Notes: generated from the letters alone by a model not told the origin. Positions 14,811 through 24,900 are shown, counted from the stretch's first letter. The stretch: 64,000 nt of DNA from Pseudocitrobacter vendiensis (GCF_943590815.1 NZ_CALSBS010000002.1:364577-428576); one strand, 5' to 3'. Numbers and translations: made by a program.

Positions 14811-15105
14811 CAAGATGGATGACAATATTCACGTTGTAGACTTCCCAAAACATGGTGGTGGCGGTAGCGGCGGTGACGGAGGCGATATGTACACACGCGA
14901 GAGACTTGCAAGACTTGAAGCCACAGACGAACTGCGAGAGCGAAACATCCGAGGCATTGAATCTGAGCTGAAAAGCATCAACCGAAATCTTGTTTCAATG
15001 GAAAAGCGATTCATTGATAAGGCTGACGACAACCAAAAATGGCTGGTTGGTCTTTTGGTATCGGCAATACTTGTTCCCTTGTTCATTGCCCTAGTTACCA
15101 AGTGA
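14803..15105 (+). CDS. moron: membrane-anchored coiled-coil protein
   Basis: A 100-residue protein: short N-terminus, a Gly/Ser-rich linker (GGGGSGGDGG), a coiled coil (about residues 32-73) and a single C-terminal transmembrane helix (WLVGLLVSAILVPLFIALV) with a tiny external tail. This is a tail-anchored topology. Coupled to the zinc-ribbon gene by an 8-base overlap; ATG 14815 is an alternative start. Such cytoplasm-facing, membrane-tethered small proteins are typical of superinfection-exclusion morons, but that role is inference. Confidence 0.65.
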   Translation: MNSKMDDNIHVVDFPKHGGGGSGGDGGDMYTRERLARLEATDELRERNIRGIESELKSINRNLVSMEKRFIDKADDNQKWLVGLLVSAILVPLFIALVTK

Positions 15106-15175
15106 CATGTAACTAGTTTTGTCGTCGCCCGATCCCTGCTACTCTTTTGGCACATTTATCAAAGGGGATAGGGAT

Positions 15176-15559
15176 ATGAAGTGGTCTTTTGCTCTGGTTT
15201 CATGTCTGCTTGTGTTGACAGGCTGTAAGCCTAGTGCGGATAAAGCTATAGAATTGGCAAAAAATGAAATAGCCTCGAATATGAAGGATCCTGACAGCGC
15301 AAAATTTCGTTATATGAGATTTATAGAGGCAGGTAAAAATAATGACACTATTGGCGGATTTGTATGCGGAAATGTAAATGCTAAAAACAGTTATGGCGCC
15401 TACGCTGGGTTTTCGCCTTTCTATGTAGCTATACGCATGAAGTCGAAAGGTATTTTTTCGAAAGGGGTCAACTATACCATTGACGACAAGAAAATATACT
15501 CAGAGCCAAATCAGCAAGAAATGAAGTCATACATTAATGTTTGTGGCGAAGACTCGTAG
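15176..15559 (+). CDS. moron: small lipoprotein
   Basis: A 127-residue lipoprotein with signal sequence MKWSFALVSCLLVLTGC (lipobox LTGC) and a mature domain with MKDPDSAKFRYMRF, VCGNVNAKNSYGAYAGFSPFYV and a C-terminal Cys. This pattern recurs in small phage and plasmid lipoproteins of unknown role. Good ribosome site (AAAGGGGATAGGGAT) before ATG 15176. Third gene of the moron block, ended by a strong terminator. A surface role affecting superinfection is plausible but unproven. Confidence 0.7.
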   Translation: MKWSFALVSCLLVLTGCKPSADKAIELAKNEIASNMKDPDSAKFRYMRFIEAGKNNDTIGGFVCGNVNAKNSYGAYAGFSPFYVAIRMKSKGIFSKGVNYTIDDKKIYSEPNQQEMKSYINVCGEDS

Positions 15560-15584
15560 TCAATAATTAATTTACTTAAACAAA

Positions 15585-15606
15585 CCTCGCTCCGGCGGGG
15601 TTTTTT
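15585..15606 (+). terminator. terminator before tape measure gene
   Basis: CCTCGC / GCGGGG stem with TCCG loop and six T residues. The same 20-base stem sequence recurs at 26689; a close variant is at 19147. Confidence 0.8.
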
Positions 15607-15625
15607 ATTGTCCGGAGAAAATGAA

Positions 15626-18600
15626 ATGGCTGAGAACGTAGGTGACATTGAATATGTAATTAAGGCTGATACGGCTCAGCTACTGCGTGCTGACAAGCAG
15701 GTGGTTAATATCACCAACAGCATGGAGTCAGGATTCAAAAAGGCCGATAAATCTGCTGATGCCCTTAATACGGGGTTAACAAAACTTGCATCTACACTCA
15801 AGCTGGTTATTGCCGCTGGCACTCTCCGGGAAATGGCGCGGATGGTGCAGAGTTATCAGGAAATGTCAGAGCGGGTACAAATGGCTACCTCCAGCCAGGA
15901 AGAGTTTCAGAGTGTACAGAAACGACTTCTCAATACCGCTAACGACACCTATCGTTCACTATCTGAAGCTCAGGAACTGTATATCACAACTGCTGATAGC
16001 CTCCGCAGTATGGGGTATTCAACCCAACAGGCGATTGATGTTCAGGACTCAATGTCTTTTGCATTTGTTAAGAACGCAACAAATGCAGATCGGGCTAATA
16101 ATGCTATTAGTGCGTTTTCTAAATCCATCAACAAGGGCAAGGTTGAGGCAGATTCGTGGGAAACCATAATCGCTGCCATCCCGTCCGTTATTGGTGATAT
16201 TGCTACCGCCAGTGGTAAAACTACGGCGGAAATCAGGGCGCTTGGATCTGCTGGCAAGCTGACGGCATTGCAACTTACGGAAGGGTTGAAGGCATCGCTT
16301 GATTCCAATGCGTCAACGGCTAAAGGCATGTCCAACAACCTGACGGACGCAGGCGTAAGGATTAAGACGGCCATCACTGAAATACTGGTATCGTTTGAGG
16401 GGCAAACCAGCGTTCTCCAGACGTTCACCAACGGTCTGATTAGTGCCGCTGACGTCATCCTTGAGTTTGGGCGCGACTCAGAAAGCATGGCTGGCCTAAT
16501 TGACACAGCCACCATTGCTGCCAAGGCGTTTGCTCTGGTAATGGCTGGCCGGTATGCGGGAGCGTTAAACACAGCTATTGCGAGCAAAGTCCAATCAGTA
16601 TCCGCAACGCGACAGATGGTTACAGCAGAAAGCCAGGCTGCGCAGGCGGCTTTGATTGCAGCGAGTGCAACAAGAAGAAAGGCGGTGGCTGACAAAGAGG
16701 CCGCTCTTTCTGCCGTCGCGCTGGCGCAGGCTGAATATAATGTGGCAAAAGGCAGTAATGCCGAAATGACGGCTCTTACTGCTTTAACGGCAGAAAAATC
16801 AAGAGCGCGTGCGGCCTCTCTAGCTCTGGCTCAGGCCGAATCAGCGCAGGCAGCAGCTACAGCAAAAGCAGCGTCTGCTGCAAGAGCGGCATCCATAGGC
16901 ATGGGGTTGTTACGCGGGGCGATGTCTCTTCTTGGTGGACCGGCGGGAATCGTGATGATTGCTACATCTGCGCTGATTTACTGGTGGCAAAGCGCGAAGC
17001 AGGCTAAAGAAGAGGCGATTAATTACGCAGATTCACTCGATGGCGTTATTGCCAAAATGAAAGAGATGAATCAGGTGCAACTTAATGGCACTCTTGCTGA
17101 TGTAGCAAAATCTGTAGCGGCGCAAAAGGATCATATAGACGACCTGAATGATTCGGTAAGGGATGCTCAGACTGAATATGACAAATACAGTGGCCTGGCA
17201 AAACAATTCGGGGTGGAACAGGATAAAAACAACGGTTATGTAAAAAAAGCCAACGAATGGCTGCAAACATTAAACCAAAGAAAAAGGGATGTCAGCGATG
17301 CCACTGATAAACTAAACCGCACCACCGAACAGCAATCACTTATTCAGGAGCAGTTAAATCAAAAGGCGAGAGAGTCCGAAGAGGCATTCAACATTCTTGC
17401 TAATAACTTGCGCAACAAAATACCAGGAGCGAGTGAAGCTGCTATATCTGCGATGGCATCTACTATTCAGGTGCTGGACACGCTCAACAAAAAAGCTGCA
17501 AGCGTTGGGAACGATAAGCCAGCGGAACCTGAAGAGTCACCGGAAGCCAAAAAGTTAATCCAGAACGCTGAACGCCGCCTTGCACTCTCAAAGTTGGAAG
17601 GTGAGGCGAGGGCGAGATTACAGGCTCAATATGATGCAGAGGATGCCGGAATCGCCAAGGGCGATAAGCTCGTTGGGGTGCTGCAAAATGTGTATGCTGA
17701 AACAGAGCGTGTTACCGCTGCAAGGAAGGACGCCAATAAGGAAACAAAATCATCTGATGAAGCCGCCCAATCCCTTACCCGCCAGCAAGTCGCACTTGAT
17801 CGCCTGAACACTGGTTACGCCGATGGCTCGCTCGAATTAGCGAAATACGATGCTGTTGTTGCGCTTGGTAACAAAGCATCAGCAGAGCAGATCGCCAAAG
17901 CGGAACAGCAAGCTGAGTCCATCTGGAAAGTACAGCAGGCAACCAAAGCCGCAGCAGAAGAGGAAAGGAAGCGCACACAGGCCGGACAAAACTTTACCGG
18001 GTTGCAAGGGCAGGTATCACCAGTTGCCGCAGTAGATAACACCTACGCACAGCAAATGGCACAGCTTGATGAGTATGTGCAACTTTACCCACAAAGGATT
18101 GCAGAGGCTGAAGCTGTCCGCGCAGGAATCGAAGATCAGTATCACCAGAAACGCATGGCCGCAATGTGGGAGGAATGGCAGCAGCAGAGCGAGATCAACA
18201 ACATGCTTGGCGCTGCAATCGACTCCTTACAGGGCGGCGCAACCAGCGCGATAACCGGCCTTATCAACGGTACCCAGAGCCTGCAAGAATCCTTTGCCAA
18301 CATCGGCACAACAATCCTGAATAGCGTTGTCGGTAGTCTGGTGCAGATGGGGATCGAGTGGGTCAAGAGCCAGTTAATGGGTCAGGCCGCTGCTGCTGCA
18401 TCACTGGCATCGACTATGGCACAGGCTACCGCTGCCGCCTCTGCATGGGCGCCAGCCGCAATGAGCGCCTCAATCGCCACATACGGCAGCGCGGCAGGGG
18501 TAGGCCAGGCTGCGTATGCTCAGTCTTTGGTTGCTGCTAAGGCAATGGCTCTTGCAGGCGGTCGTCGCTACGGCGGCACGGTATCTGCTGGCAACGCCTA

Positions 18601-18871
18601 TCGAGTCAACGAGGATGGTCGTTCTGAAATCTTCCAGACTGCTGGTGGTCAGCAGATGTTCATCCCGAACCAGTCAGGGAAGGTGATATCGGCTGATAAG
18701 GCGGGTGGTGGTGGCAGTGTGGTTGTTCAACAGACCAATCATTATCATTTTGAGGGCAGTCCAAACAGCCAGGAGACCATTAAGCAGTTCGATAAAGTAG
18801 CATATAACGCAGCATTGAGGGCTATCAGAAACGAACAGCGACCAAATGGGATGCTTGAAAAAAGCCGTTAA
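15626..18871 (+). CDS. tail tape measure protein
   Basis: A 1081-residue protein, by far the longest head-proximal tail gene, sets tail length and is ejected with DNA. The N-terminal domain (MAENVGDIEYVIKADTAQLLRADKQV, SRQLYITTADSLRSMGY-type region, ATSSQEEFQSVQKRLL) is the lambda H-like tape-measure N-terminal domain; long Ala/Gln/Lys-rich helices follow, with a hydrophobic segment around residues 425-455 (GAMSLLGGPAGIVMIATSAL). The C-terminal region (RYGGTVSAGNAYRVNEDGRSEIFQ) is also typical. I chose ATG 15626 after GGAGAAAATGAA. Confidence 0.92.
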   Translation: MAENVGDIEYVIKADTAQLLRADKQVVNITNSMESGFKKADKSADALNTGLTKLASTLKLVIAAGTLREMARMVQSYQEMSERVQMATSSQEEFQSVQKRLLNTANDTYRSLSEAQELYITTADSLRSMGYSTQQAIDVQDSMSFAFVKNATNADRANNAISAFSKSINKGKVEADSWETIIAAIPSVIGDIATASGKTTAEIRALGSAGKLTALQLTEGLKASLDSNASTAKGMSNNLTDAGVRIKTAITEILVSFEGQTSVLQTFTNGLISAADVILEFGRDSESMAGLIDTATIAAKAFALVMAGRYAGALNTAIASKVQSVSATRQMVTAESQAAQAALIAASATRRKAVADKEAALSAVALAQAEYNVAKGSNAEMTALTALTAEKSRARAASLALAQAESAQAAATAKAASAARAASIGMGLLRGAMSLLGGPAGIVMIATSALIYWWQSAKQAKEEAINYADSLDGVIAKMKEMNQVQLNGTLADVAKSVAAQKDHIDDLNDSVRDAQTEYDKYSGLAKQFGVEQDKNNGYVKKANEWLQTLNQRKRDVSDATDKLNRTTEQQSLIQEQLNQKARESEEAFNILANNLRNKIPGASEAAISAMASTIQVLDTLNKKAASVGNDKPAEPEESPEAKKLIQNAERRLALSKLEGEARARLQAQYDAEDAGIAKGDKLVGVLQNVYAETERVTAARKDANKETKSSDEAAQSLTRQQVALDRLNTGYADGSLELAKYDAVVALGNKASAEQIAKAEQQAESIWKVQQATKAAAEEERKRTQAGQNFTGLQGQVSPVAAVDNTYAQQMAQLDEYVQLYPQRIAEAEAVRAGIEDQYHQKRMAAMWEEWQQQSEINNMLGAAIDSLQGGATSAITGLINGTQSLQESFANIGTTILNSVVGSLVQMGIEWVKSQLMGQAAAAASLASTMAQATAAASAWAPAAMSASIATYGSAAGVGQAAYAQSLVAAKAMALAGGRRYGGTVSAGNAYRVNEDGRSEIFQTAGGQQMFIPNQSGKVISADKAGGGGSVVVQQTNHYHFEGSPNSQETIKQFDKVAYNAALRAIRNEQRPNGMLEKSR

Positions 18872-18912
18872 CTCCCCATATATCAGATCGACAAACTAAA
18901 AAGGAGAATTAA

Positions 18913-19125
18913 ATGGATTACCATATCGAAGATATAACGGCATTTGATAATGATAATGGCTCTGGAATTATCGCAAGAGTTGTTTTCCATTATGAAACGC
19001 ATCTTAAGAGCGTGCTGGTTAACGTGCATCTGCCTCTGGACAAAGAGGCATCTCTTTCAGTTATCGAAAGTCGCGTGTTTGAAGAGGCCAAAAAGCAACT
19101 TGCCACCTTAGTGTCGGCTTTTTGA
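18913..19125 (+). CDS. small hypothetical tail-region protein
   Basis: A 70-residue acidic protein (MDYHIEDITAFDNDNGSGII...) with a good ribosome site (AAAAAGGAGAATTAA). It has a beta-hairpin-like middle and a helical C-terminus. I do not recognise a family. It precedes a terminator and the M gene. Confidence 0.65.
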   Translation: MDYHIEDITAFDNDNGSGIIARVVFHYETHLKSVLVNVHLPLDKEASLSVIESRVFEEAKKQLATLVSAF

Positions 19126-19146
19126 TTCAAGCAACGAGATCGCTAA

Positions 19147-19167
19147 ACCCGCTCCGGCGGGTTTTTT
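19147..19167 (+). terminator. terminator before tail M gene
   Basis: CCCGC / GCGGG stem with TCCG loop and six T residues, immediately before the ribosome site of the M-like gene. Confidence 0.75.
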
Positions 19168-19181
19168 ATTGGGAGCAATTC

Positions 19182-19529
19182 ATGCCAGAAACATTCACAT
19201 GGACACCGCAGAAAGCCTACTCCGTTGAGCGAACGCCGAACGTAGCCGTCATTAAACTCGGTGACGGTTACGAACAGCGACAGGTGAAGGGTATCAACCC
19301 GTTAATGGATAAATACTCGCTCACCTTTCGGGGCGTAGGCGGCGCCTGCCGGAGTAATTCTGCTAAGGATGCTGAGGCGTTCCTTAAAGCCAGGGGCGCG
19401 GTTGAGGCGTTCTACTGGACCCCATCAGATACTGGGATCAGAAAGCTGTTTGTCTGCCGATCCTGGAGCATGACAAAGACCGGGCCGCTGTTTGAACTGA
19501 CGGCCACTTTTGAACAAGTACCACGATAA
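19182..19529 (+). CDS. minor tail protein M
   Basis: A 115-residue lambda gpM-like protein: ETFTWTPQKAYSVERTPNV, KLGDGYEQRQVKGINPLMDKYSL, then AFYWTPSDTGIRKLFVCRSW. It acts in tail tip assembly with L, K and I, which follow. I chose ATG 19182 with ribosome site GGGAGCAATTC directly after a terminator; an open frame extends upstream through the terminator but has no ribosome site. Confidence 0.88.
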   Translation: MPETFTWTPQKAYSVERTPNVAVIKLGDGYEQRQVKGINPLMDKYSLTFRGVGGACRSNSAKDAEAFLKARGAVEAFYWTPSDTGIRKLFVCRSWSMTKTGPLFELTATFEQVPR

Positions 19530-19550
19530 GCCGAAAGGCGGGAGACAGTT

Positions 19551-19703
19551 ATGACTTTAGAACAACGTGTTGAAGAGTTAGAGAAAGAGATTTCGAGCCT
19601 TAAAATGCAACTCAAGGAATGCATTTCTGCCTTGAATTGCATGGCTTCATCATTGTCTGCCGATGTTGCTGCTATCAGGAAGGTTGGTTCAAAATCGTCT
19701 TAA
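19551..19703 (+). CDS. small coiled-coil protein
   Basis: A 50-residue ORF with a strong ribosome site (GGCGGGAGACAGTT). The first 25 residues form a heptad-patterned helix (MTLEQRVEELEKEISSLKMQ), followed by two cysteines and a basic tail. Small genes with this 'LEQRVEELEKE' start recur in the tail clusters of lambdoid phages; role unknown. Its last 29 bases overlap the end of a gene on the opposite strand. Confidence 0.6.
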   Translation: MTLEQRVEELEKEISSLKMQLKECISALNCMASSLSADVAAIRKVGSKSS

Positions 19704-19887
19704 TATCGGTTAAGCCATTAGCTATATCTTCTAACTGCTGAATAGTAAAACGACGAATATCATTACCACTAATTTCCAGTGGGATGCTTCTGCCTTCGCC
19801 ATTGGAATTTGTTAAATGAAGTGTTGGTTTTAACGCTCCTACATTATCTTTGCTGTTTAAAAATGAAATTTGATGAATAGTCCACAT
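19675..19887 (-). CDS. reverse-strand moron in the tail cluster
   Basis: A 70-residue ORF on the minus strand, opposite to all structural genes, with a good ribosome site (GGAGAATAAAC). Sequence MWTIHQISFLNSKDNVGALK, then LHLTNSNGEGRSIPLEISGND and a helical tail with FTIQQLEDIANGLTDIK. No family recognised. Orientation and position between M and L mark it as a moron expressed from the lysogen, probably from a promoter within 19888-20010. It ends antisense to the small coiled-coil gene. Confidence 0.6.
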   Translation of the reverse strand: MWTIHQISFLNSKDNVGALKPTLHLTNSNGEGRSIPLEISGNDIRRFTIQQLEDIANGLTDIKTILNQPS

Positions 19888-20015
19888 GTTTATTCTCCAT
19901 CAGAGGTAATCAGCCATCCCTCCTTTTTCGATAACGCCAGTCTCCTACCACTGACGGGCTGAGCTTACACGTTAACCAGGGTTATCAGTAAGCAACATCC
20001 TGATATTCAAACAGT

Positions 20016-20039
20016 AGCCACCACTTGGTGGCTTTTTTT
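20016..20039 (+). terminator. terminator before tail L gene
   Basis: AGCCACCA / TGGTGGCT stem with minimal CT loop and seven T residues; the next gene starts 13 bases on. Confidence 0.8.
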
Positions 20040-20052
20040 ATGGGAGTTTGCC

Positions 20053-20757
20053 GTGCGCGACATACCAGCCAGTATGATTATTGATAGCGTCGACGCCGGA
20101 GTAGGCGCGTTTATCGACCTGTTCGAAGCCGACCTGCAACCCTTTGGCGGAGACCTTATCCGGTTCCATTCCGGCACCAATGGATATTACGGAAATGTGA
20201 TCTGGAAGGGGAATCAGTATCAGGCATACCCGATAGCAGTCGAAGGGTTCGAGTCAAAGAACGAAGGCACATATGCCCGGCCAACAATGGTGGTGGCGAA
20301 CGTCACGGGTTTACTGACGGGCATAAACCATGACTTCGACGACATGCTTGGGGTGGTGATCACCCGCCGTCAGGTTCCGGTGAAATACCTGGACGCGGTG
20401 AACTTCCCCAATGGCAACCCTGACGCAGATCCGACGCAGGAAGCGGTTTCCCGCTACGTTGTTGAGGAGATGACGGAAGAGACGTTCGAGCAGGTGACCT
20501 ACACGCTGGCGACACCGATTGACTGCGACAACGCTATCATCCCGGCGCGAACCATCCTTGCCGACGTCTGCCAGTGGCTGTATCGCGGCGTCGGGTGCGG
20601 ATATGACGGGCCGCCGGTTGCAGATGAGCGCGACAATCCAACCACTGACCCGGCAAAAGATAAGTGCTCTCACCGCCGTAGCGGCTGCCGCTTCCGTTAT
20701 CCACGACCGGAACCAATGCCAATCAGCAGCTTCCCCGGCTCTCAGAAGGTTTCATGA
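20053..20757 (+). CDS. minor tail protein L
   Basis: A 234-residue lambda gpL-like tip protein with GTG start. Typical stretches are LFEADLQPFGGDLIRFHSG, NVIWKGNQYQAYPIAVEGFE and, in the C-terminal third, four cysteines (CQWLYRGVGCGYDG...DKCSHRRSGC) that in lambda gpL hold an iron-sulfur cluster. It links the tube to the tip complex. It overlaps K by 4 bases. Confidence 0.9.
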   Translation: MRDIPASMIIDSVDAGVGAFIDLFEADLQPFGGDLIRFHSGTNGYYGNVIWKGNQYQAYPIAVEGFESKNEGTYARPTMVVANVTGLLTGINHDFDDMLGVVITRRQVPVKYLDAVNFPNGNPDADPTQEAVSRYVVEEMTEETFEQVTYTLATPIDCDNAIIPARTILADVCQWLYRGVGCGYDGPPVADERDNPTTDPAKDKCSHRRSGCRFRYPRPEPMPISSFPGSQKVS

Positions 20758-21476
20758 TGCAGGAATTACTCGATTATGCGGCATCGTCGCAGGATGAGGT
20801 GTGCGGCTTAATCCTGGATGGCGGGCAGTTGTTCCGCTGTCGGAATGTTCACCCGGAGCCTGGAAAGCACTTCCGAATCAGTGATGATGAGTGGCTGGCG
20901 GCCGAGGAGGCTGGAGAGGTGACTGCGGTATTCCACTCTCACCCAATGAACAGCCCGGTTCTGTCCGGCGCCGACCGTAAATGCCAGGTTGCATCGGGCC
21001 TTCCATGGGTGCTGGCCTGTAACGGGAAAATCAGAACGTTCAGGCCGGTGGATTACTTTTTGGGGAGGCGGTTCGAGCACGGAGTGACTGATTGTTACAC
21101 GCTATTCCGTGATGCGTATCACCTGTGTGGCATTGACCTCCCTGACTTCGAAAGGACGAATGGCTGGTGGCTGAGAGGGGAGAACCTTTATCTGAACAAC
21201 ATGTCGCGCAATGGCTTCAATCAGGTATCGCCGGGAGAAGCGCTGCCAGGTGACGTAATAATCAGGCAACCATTCCCCGGAGCTGACCCTTGCCACGCAA
21301 TGATTCTGCTCGATGACAATATGGTTCTTCACCACGATTGCTCAGGGCATTTAAGCCGGAGAGAGCAAATGCGCCCGGCATACGTTAAGCAGATGCATTC
21401 CATATGGAGACATGAACAGTGCTCATCTTTAAATTTGCAGGGCATTTACGCCGACATTTCCGCAAAGTCGAGCTGA
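20754..21476 (+). CDS. tail tip protein K, JAMM plus NlpC/P60 peptidase
   Basis: A 240-residue lambda gpK-like protein. N-terminal JAMM/Mov34 metallopeptidase: Glu15 (QDEVCG), HSHP at 61-64 and SGAD at 71-74 complete the zinc motif. C-terminal NlpC/P60 hydrolase: catalytic Cys114 (VTDCYTLF), His180 (PCHAMILLDD). These are involved in tip maturation and in opening peptidoglycan at entry. The end overlaps gene I by 58 bases in another frame, as in lambda. Confidence 0.92.
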   Translation: MMQELLDYAASSQDEVCGLILDGGQLFRCRNVHPEPGKHFRISDDEWLAAEEAGEVTAVFHSHPMNSPVLSGADRKCQVASGLPWVLACNGKIRTFRPVDYFLGRRFEHGVTDCYTLFRDAYHLCGIDLPDFERTNGWWLRGENLYLNNMSRNGFNQVSPGEALPGDVIIRQPFPGADPCHAMILLDDNMVLHHDCSGHLSRREQMRPAYVKQMHSIWRHEQCSSLNLQGIYADISAKSS

Positions 21477-21952
21477 GCGTTGATACCCCTGCCCAGGGCA
21501 TTCGTCTTTTGCTTGCTCAGAATCATGAGTTCAAAAAAGCATTCCTGAACGCCAGAGTAAGAATGCGAGTGGCGGGTGAGGATGTTGAAACGTCTTCGGT
21601 GCAGTGGCACATGGATCGGCGCCTGAAGGATGGCTCTGTAGTGCTGTTTGTCCCGGTGATTGAGGGGGCGGGACTTGAGACCAGTACGATAGTTCTCATT
21701 GCCTCACTGGTGCTGTCTGCCGCCTCGGTTGCTTACTCCATCTACATGTCCCGGAACATGAAAAGCAAAACTTCAGCGGAAGCGGCCGAAACAAACACCC
21801 TCACGAATAACTCGTTTACCAGTGCAGAAAACAGGGTCGGACAGGGGCATCCTGTCCCCATACTCCTCGGCGAGATGGAGGTCGGCAGCAACGTAATAAG
21901 TCTCGGGATCGACACATCTAATAATTCCGACTGGGAAGAATCAATCAGCTAA
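21419..21952 (+). CDS. tail assembly protein I
   Basis: A 177-residue lambda gpI-like protein with GTG start inside K. N-terminal ubiquitin-like fold (FAGHLRRHFRKVELSVDTPAQ...IRLLLAQ), a hydrophobic segment (STIVLIASLVLSAASVAYSIYM, about residues 88-110) and a C-terminal GQGHPVPILLGEMEVGSNVIS typical of the family. It is needed for tip assembly but may not stay in the virion. Confidence 0.88.
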   Translation: MLIFKFAGHLRRHFRKVELSVDTPAQGIRLLLAQNHEFKKAFLNARVRMRVAGEDVETSSVQWHMDRRLKDGSVVLFVPVIEGAGLETSTIVLIASLVLSAASVAYSIYMSRNMKSKTSAEAAETNTLTNNSFTSAENRVGQGHPVPILLGEMEVGSNVISLGIDTSNNSDWEESIS

Positions 21953-21961
21953 GGTGGCGCT

Positions 21962-24900
21962 ATGTCTTCAGGTGGCGGTAAAGCATCAACCCCAAAACTA
22001 CTCGACGATAACCTCAAATCAAAACAATTCTATCGGGTACTGGATCTGATATCTGAGGGGCCAATCGCGGGCCCGGTGGATCAGGAGCACCTGTCTTCAT
22101 TCAAGCTGAATAAGACGCCTATCACTGACTCGAACGGTAATGTCAACGTGAACGGCATTAGTGTTGCCTGGCGACCTGGATCGGAAACTCAGGAGCCAAT
22201 CAACGGCTTCTCTGCAATCGAAGCGACGACCATTGTTAACACTGAGGTCACTTACGATACCCCGCTGGTTAGAACCGTGACAGATCAGGACGTGACCCGC
22301 GTTCGTTTTAACATCGGCGTCACCGGGCTCTTGGAGCAGGACTCCAAGGGTAACCAGAAAAACACCTCTGTAACGATGGTTATCGAGACCAGAACTGGCT
22401 CGTCGGGCTGGGTCATGGAGAAGACGGTGACGATTACAGGGAAAATCTCTGGCGAGTACCTTGAGGCGCACGTCATTGATGCCCCCGACACCAAACCGTT
22501 TGATATCCGCGTTCGCCGCATTACGCCTGACAGCAGCAGCGATTTGCTGTCAAACGGGACTGTTTGGAACAGCTACAGCGAGATCACCGACGACAACCTT
22601 AGCTATCCGTTCTCTGCCGTTGCCGGCTCAGTCATCGACCGTGACCAGTACACCGACACGCCGAGCCGCACATATCATCTTCGCGGGCTGATCGTTGACG
22701 TACCGGATAACTACGAGCCAATTGCCAGAACTTACTCCGGGCTGTGGACGGGGGGCTTCAAAAAGGCATGGACTAACAACCCGGCGTGGCTGTTCCGTGA
22801 GCTGGCGAAAAACACCCGATTTGGCCTGGCGAAACGCGCCGGATACATCGATGTTGACGATGGCGCACTCTACATTCTGTCGCAATATTGCGATCAGCTT
22901 GTAGATGATGGGTATGGCGGCAAAGAGCCACGCATGACGCTCAACGCCTACATCACAGAGCAGGCGAGTGCGCGAGACATTCTCGACAAGATAGCGAGCA
23001 TGTTCCGTGGCATTGCGCTGTGGGACGGCCTGCGCCTGTCCGTAATGCTGGACGCTCCACAGGATCCGATTGCGACAATCACGAACGCCAACGTTGTGAA
23101 TGGCGAGTTCAAACGAAGCTCTGTAAAGCGTTCAGAGAAATACAATGCGGTTGTAGTGTCATGGACTGACCCCGACAACGGATGGGAGCAGGTGAAAGAG
23201 TACGTTTCCGACGATGAGATGATAGCCAAAGGGAACTACAACGAAACCACTCTGGAGGCGTTTGGCTGCACCTCTCGCGGACAGGCATGGCGGGCAGGTA
23301 AATGGCTGCTGGAAACAGCAAAGCGTGAAAGCAGCAGACTGTCTTTCCAGATGGCACGCGATGCTATCCACTTCACGCCGGGTGATATCGTTGAGGTCAT
23401 GGATAATGACTACGCAAGAACTCGCCTCGGGGGGAGAATTGTTTCTCATTCCGGGAGGGTGATAACGGTTGACGCGGTTGATTCCTCGGTAGTAACGGAC
23501 GGCTCCACTATGTCGATTATGGGGAGGGACGGGAAGTTCGTTAAGTATGAAATTGGCAGTATTGCCGACAATATAGTGACGTTGAAAACAACGCCAGCAT
23601 GGGTTCGTGACGGTACTGTATTTGCCATTTCTACCAGCAACGTTTCTACCAGACTATTCCGCATATTGAGTGTTGCAGAGACGGATAACAACTCTACATA
23701 CAGCATCACAGCTTCTCAGCATGACCCCAACAAGCAGGCCATTGTTGATGAGGGAGCTGTGTTTGAAATTCCCAGTGATACTCTTAACGGCTACCGCGTA
23801 CCGAATATTGAAAATCTGCGCATCATTAACACCAACTCTGAGACTGTTCAGGTCACTGCAACCTGGGAAACAGCTACAACTACCAAAAAGCTGATGTTTG
23901 AACTGTACGTGTACAGTGCTGATGGGAAGGTGGTGGCTCAGTATGAGACTGATCAGTTCCGATATGAGTTTTACGGCCTGAATGCAGGAAGCTATACGCT
24001 GGGTGTGCGTGGCAGAAATGAAAACGGCATGAAAGGTGCTGAGACCCAGGTAAGCCTGGTGATTGGCGCTCCGCCGGCTCCTTCAAGTGTCATCTGGACT
24101 CCGGGTTTATTCTCTGCCGATCTGGTACCGGTTATGCGTATTTCCGCCACTACCGACACGTCATTTGAATTTTGGTATTCAGGCCAGACTAAAATTACGG
24201 ATCCTGCTGTCATTGAAGACCAGACCCAATTTCTGGGGCGCTCTAACCAGTGGACGCTGCACGGCCTGCAGGCGGATAAAACGTATTATGTTTATGTCCG
24301 TACGCGCAATGCTTTTGGTGTGTCGGATTTCGTCGAAGCTTCCGGACAGGCGTCTTCTGATATACCAGGCATGATTGACCTCATCGATGATGCAGTTCGC
24401 GATTCTGAAGCGTTCAAAAATGTGCAGGAAGGGGTTGATACTAACCTGAACGGCATTATGGAAAATGCGCTCGCCAATCATGGAACTGTTGATCGTCAGT
24501 TTGAGCAACTTGGCGCAGTTCGTGCTGAAATTATCGTCATCAGGACAACCATAGCGACAGTCGATCAGGCACTGGCCCAGCTCACAACCAGCGTAAATTC
24601 TCAGTTTGAAGATGTAAATGCGACCATCCTGCAGCAGCAGACCGCAATCAGTAATAACACCCAGGCCATTGCCAGTCTTGATACTTATGTTCAGTCTGAG
24701 GTTGGCGACCTGACGACCGCTGTTAATCAGAAAATGAATGCGGAAGTAACCAGCAATGGTACTGGCAAGGCATCCTACACCCTGAATCTTGGAATCATCC
24801 GCGGTGGTGTGAAATACAATACCGGTTTCGGTATGTCGATTGAGCCGTCAGGGAGTTCGTATAAATCAACCGTCGTATTCGCTGCAGATCAGTTCGGTAT

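Noticed and set aside
19122..19181. Upstream extension of the tail M gene
   Set aside because: The extra 20 codons run through an intrinsic terminator and lack a ribosome site; the start at 19182 fits the family.
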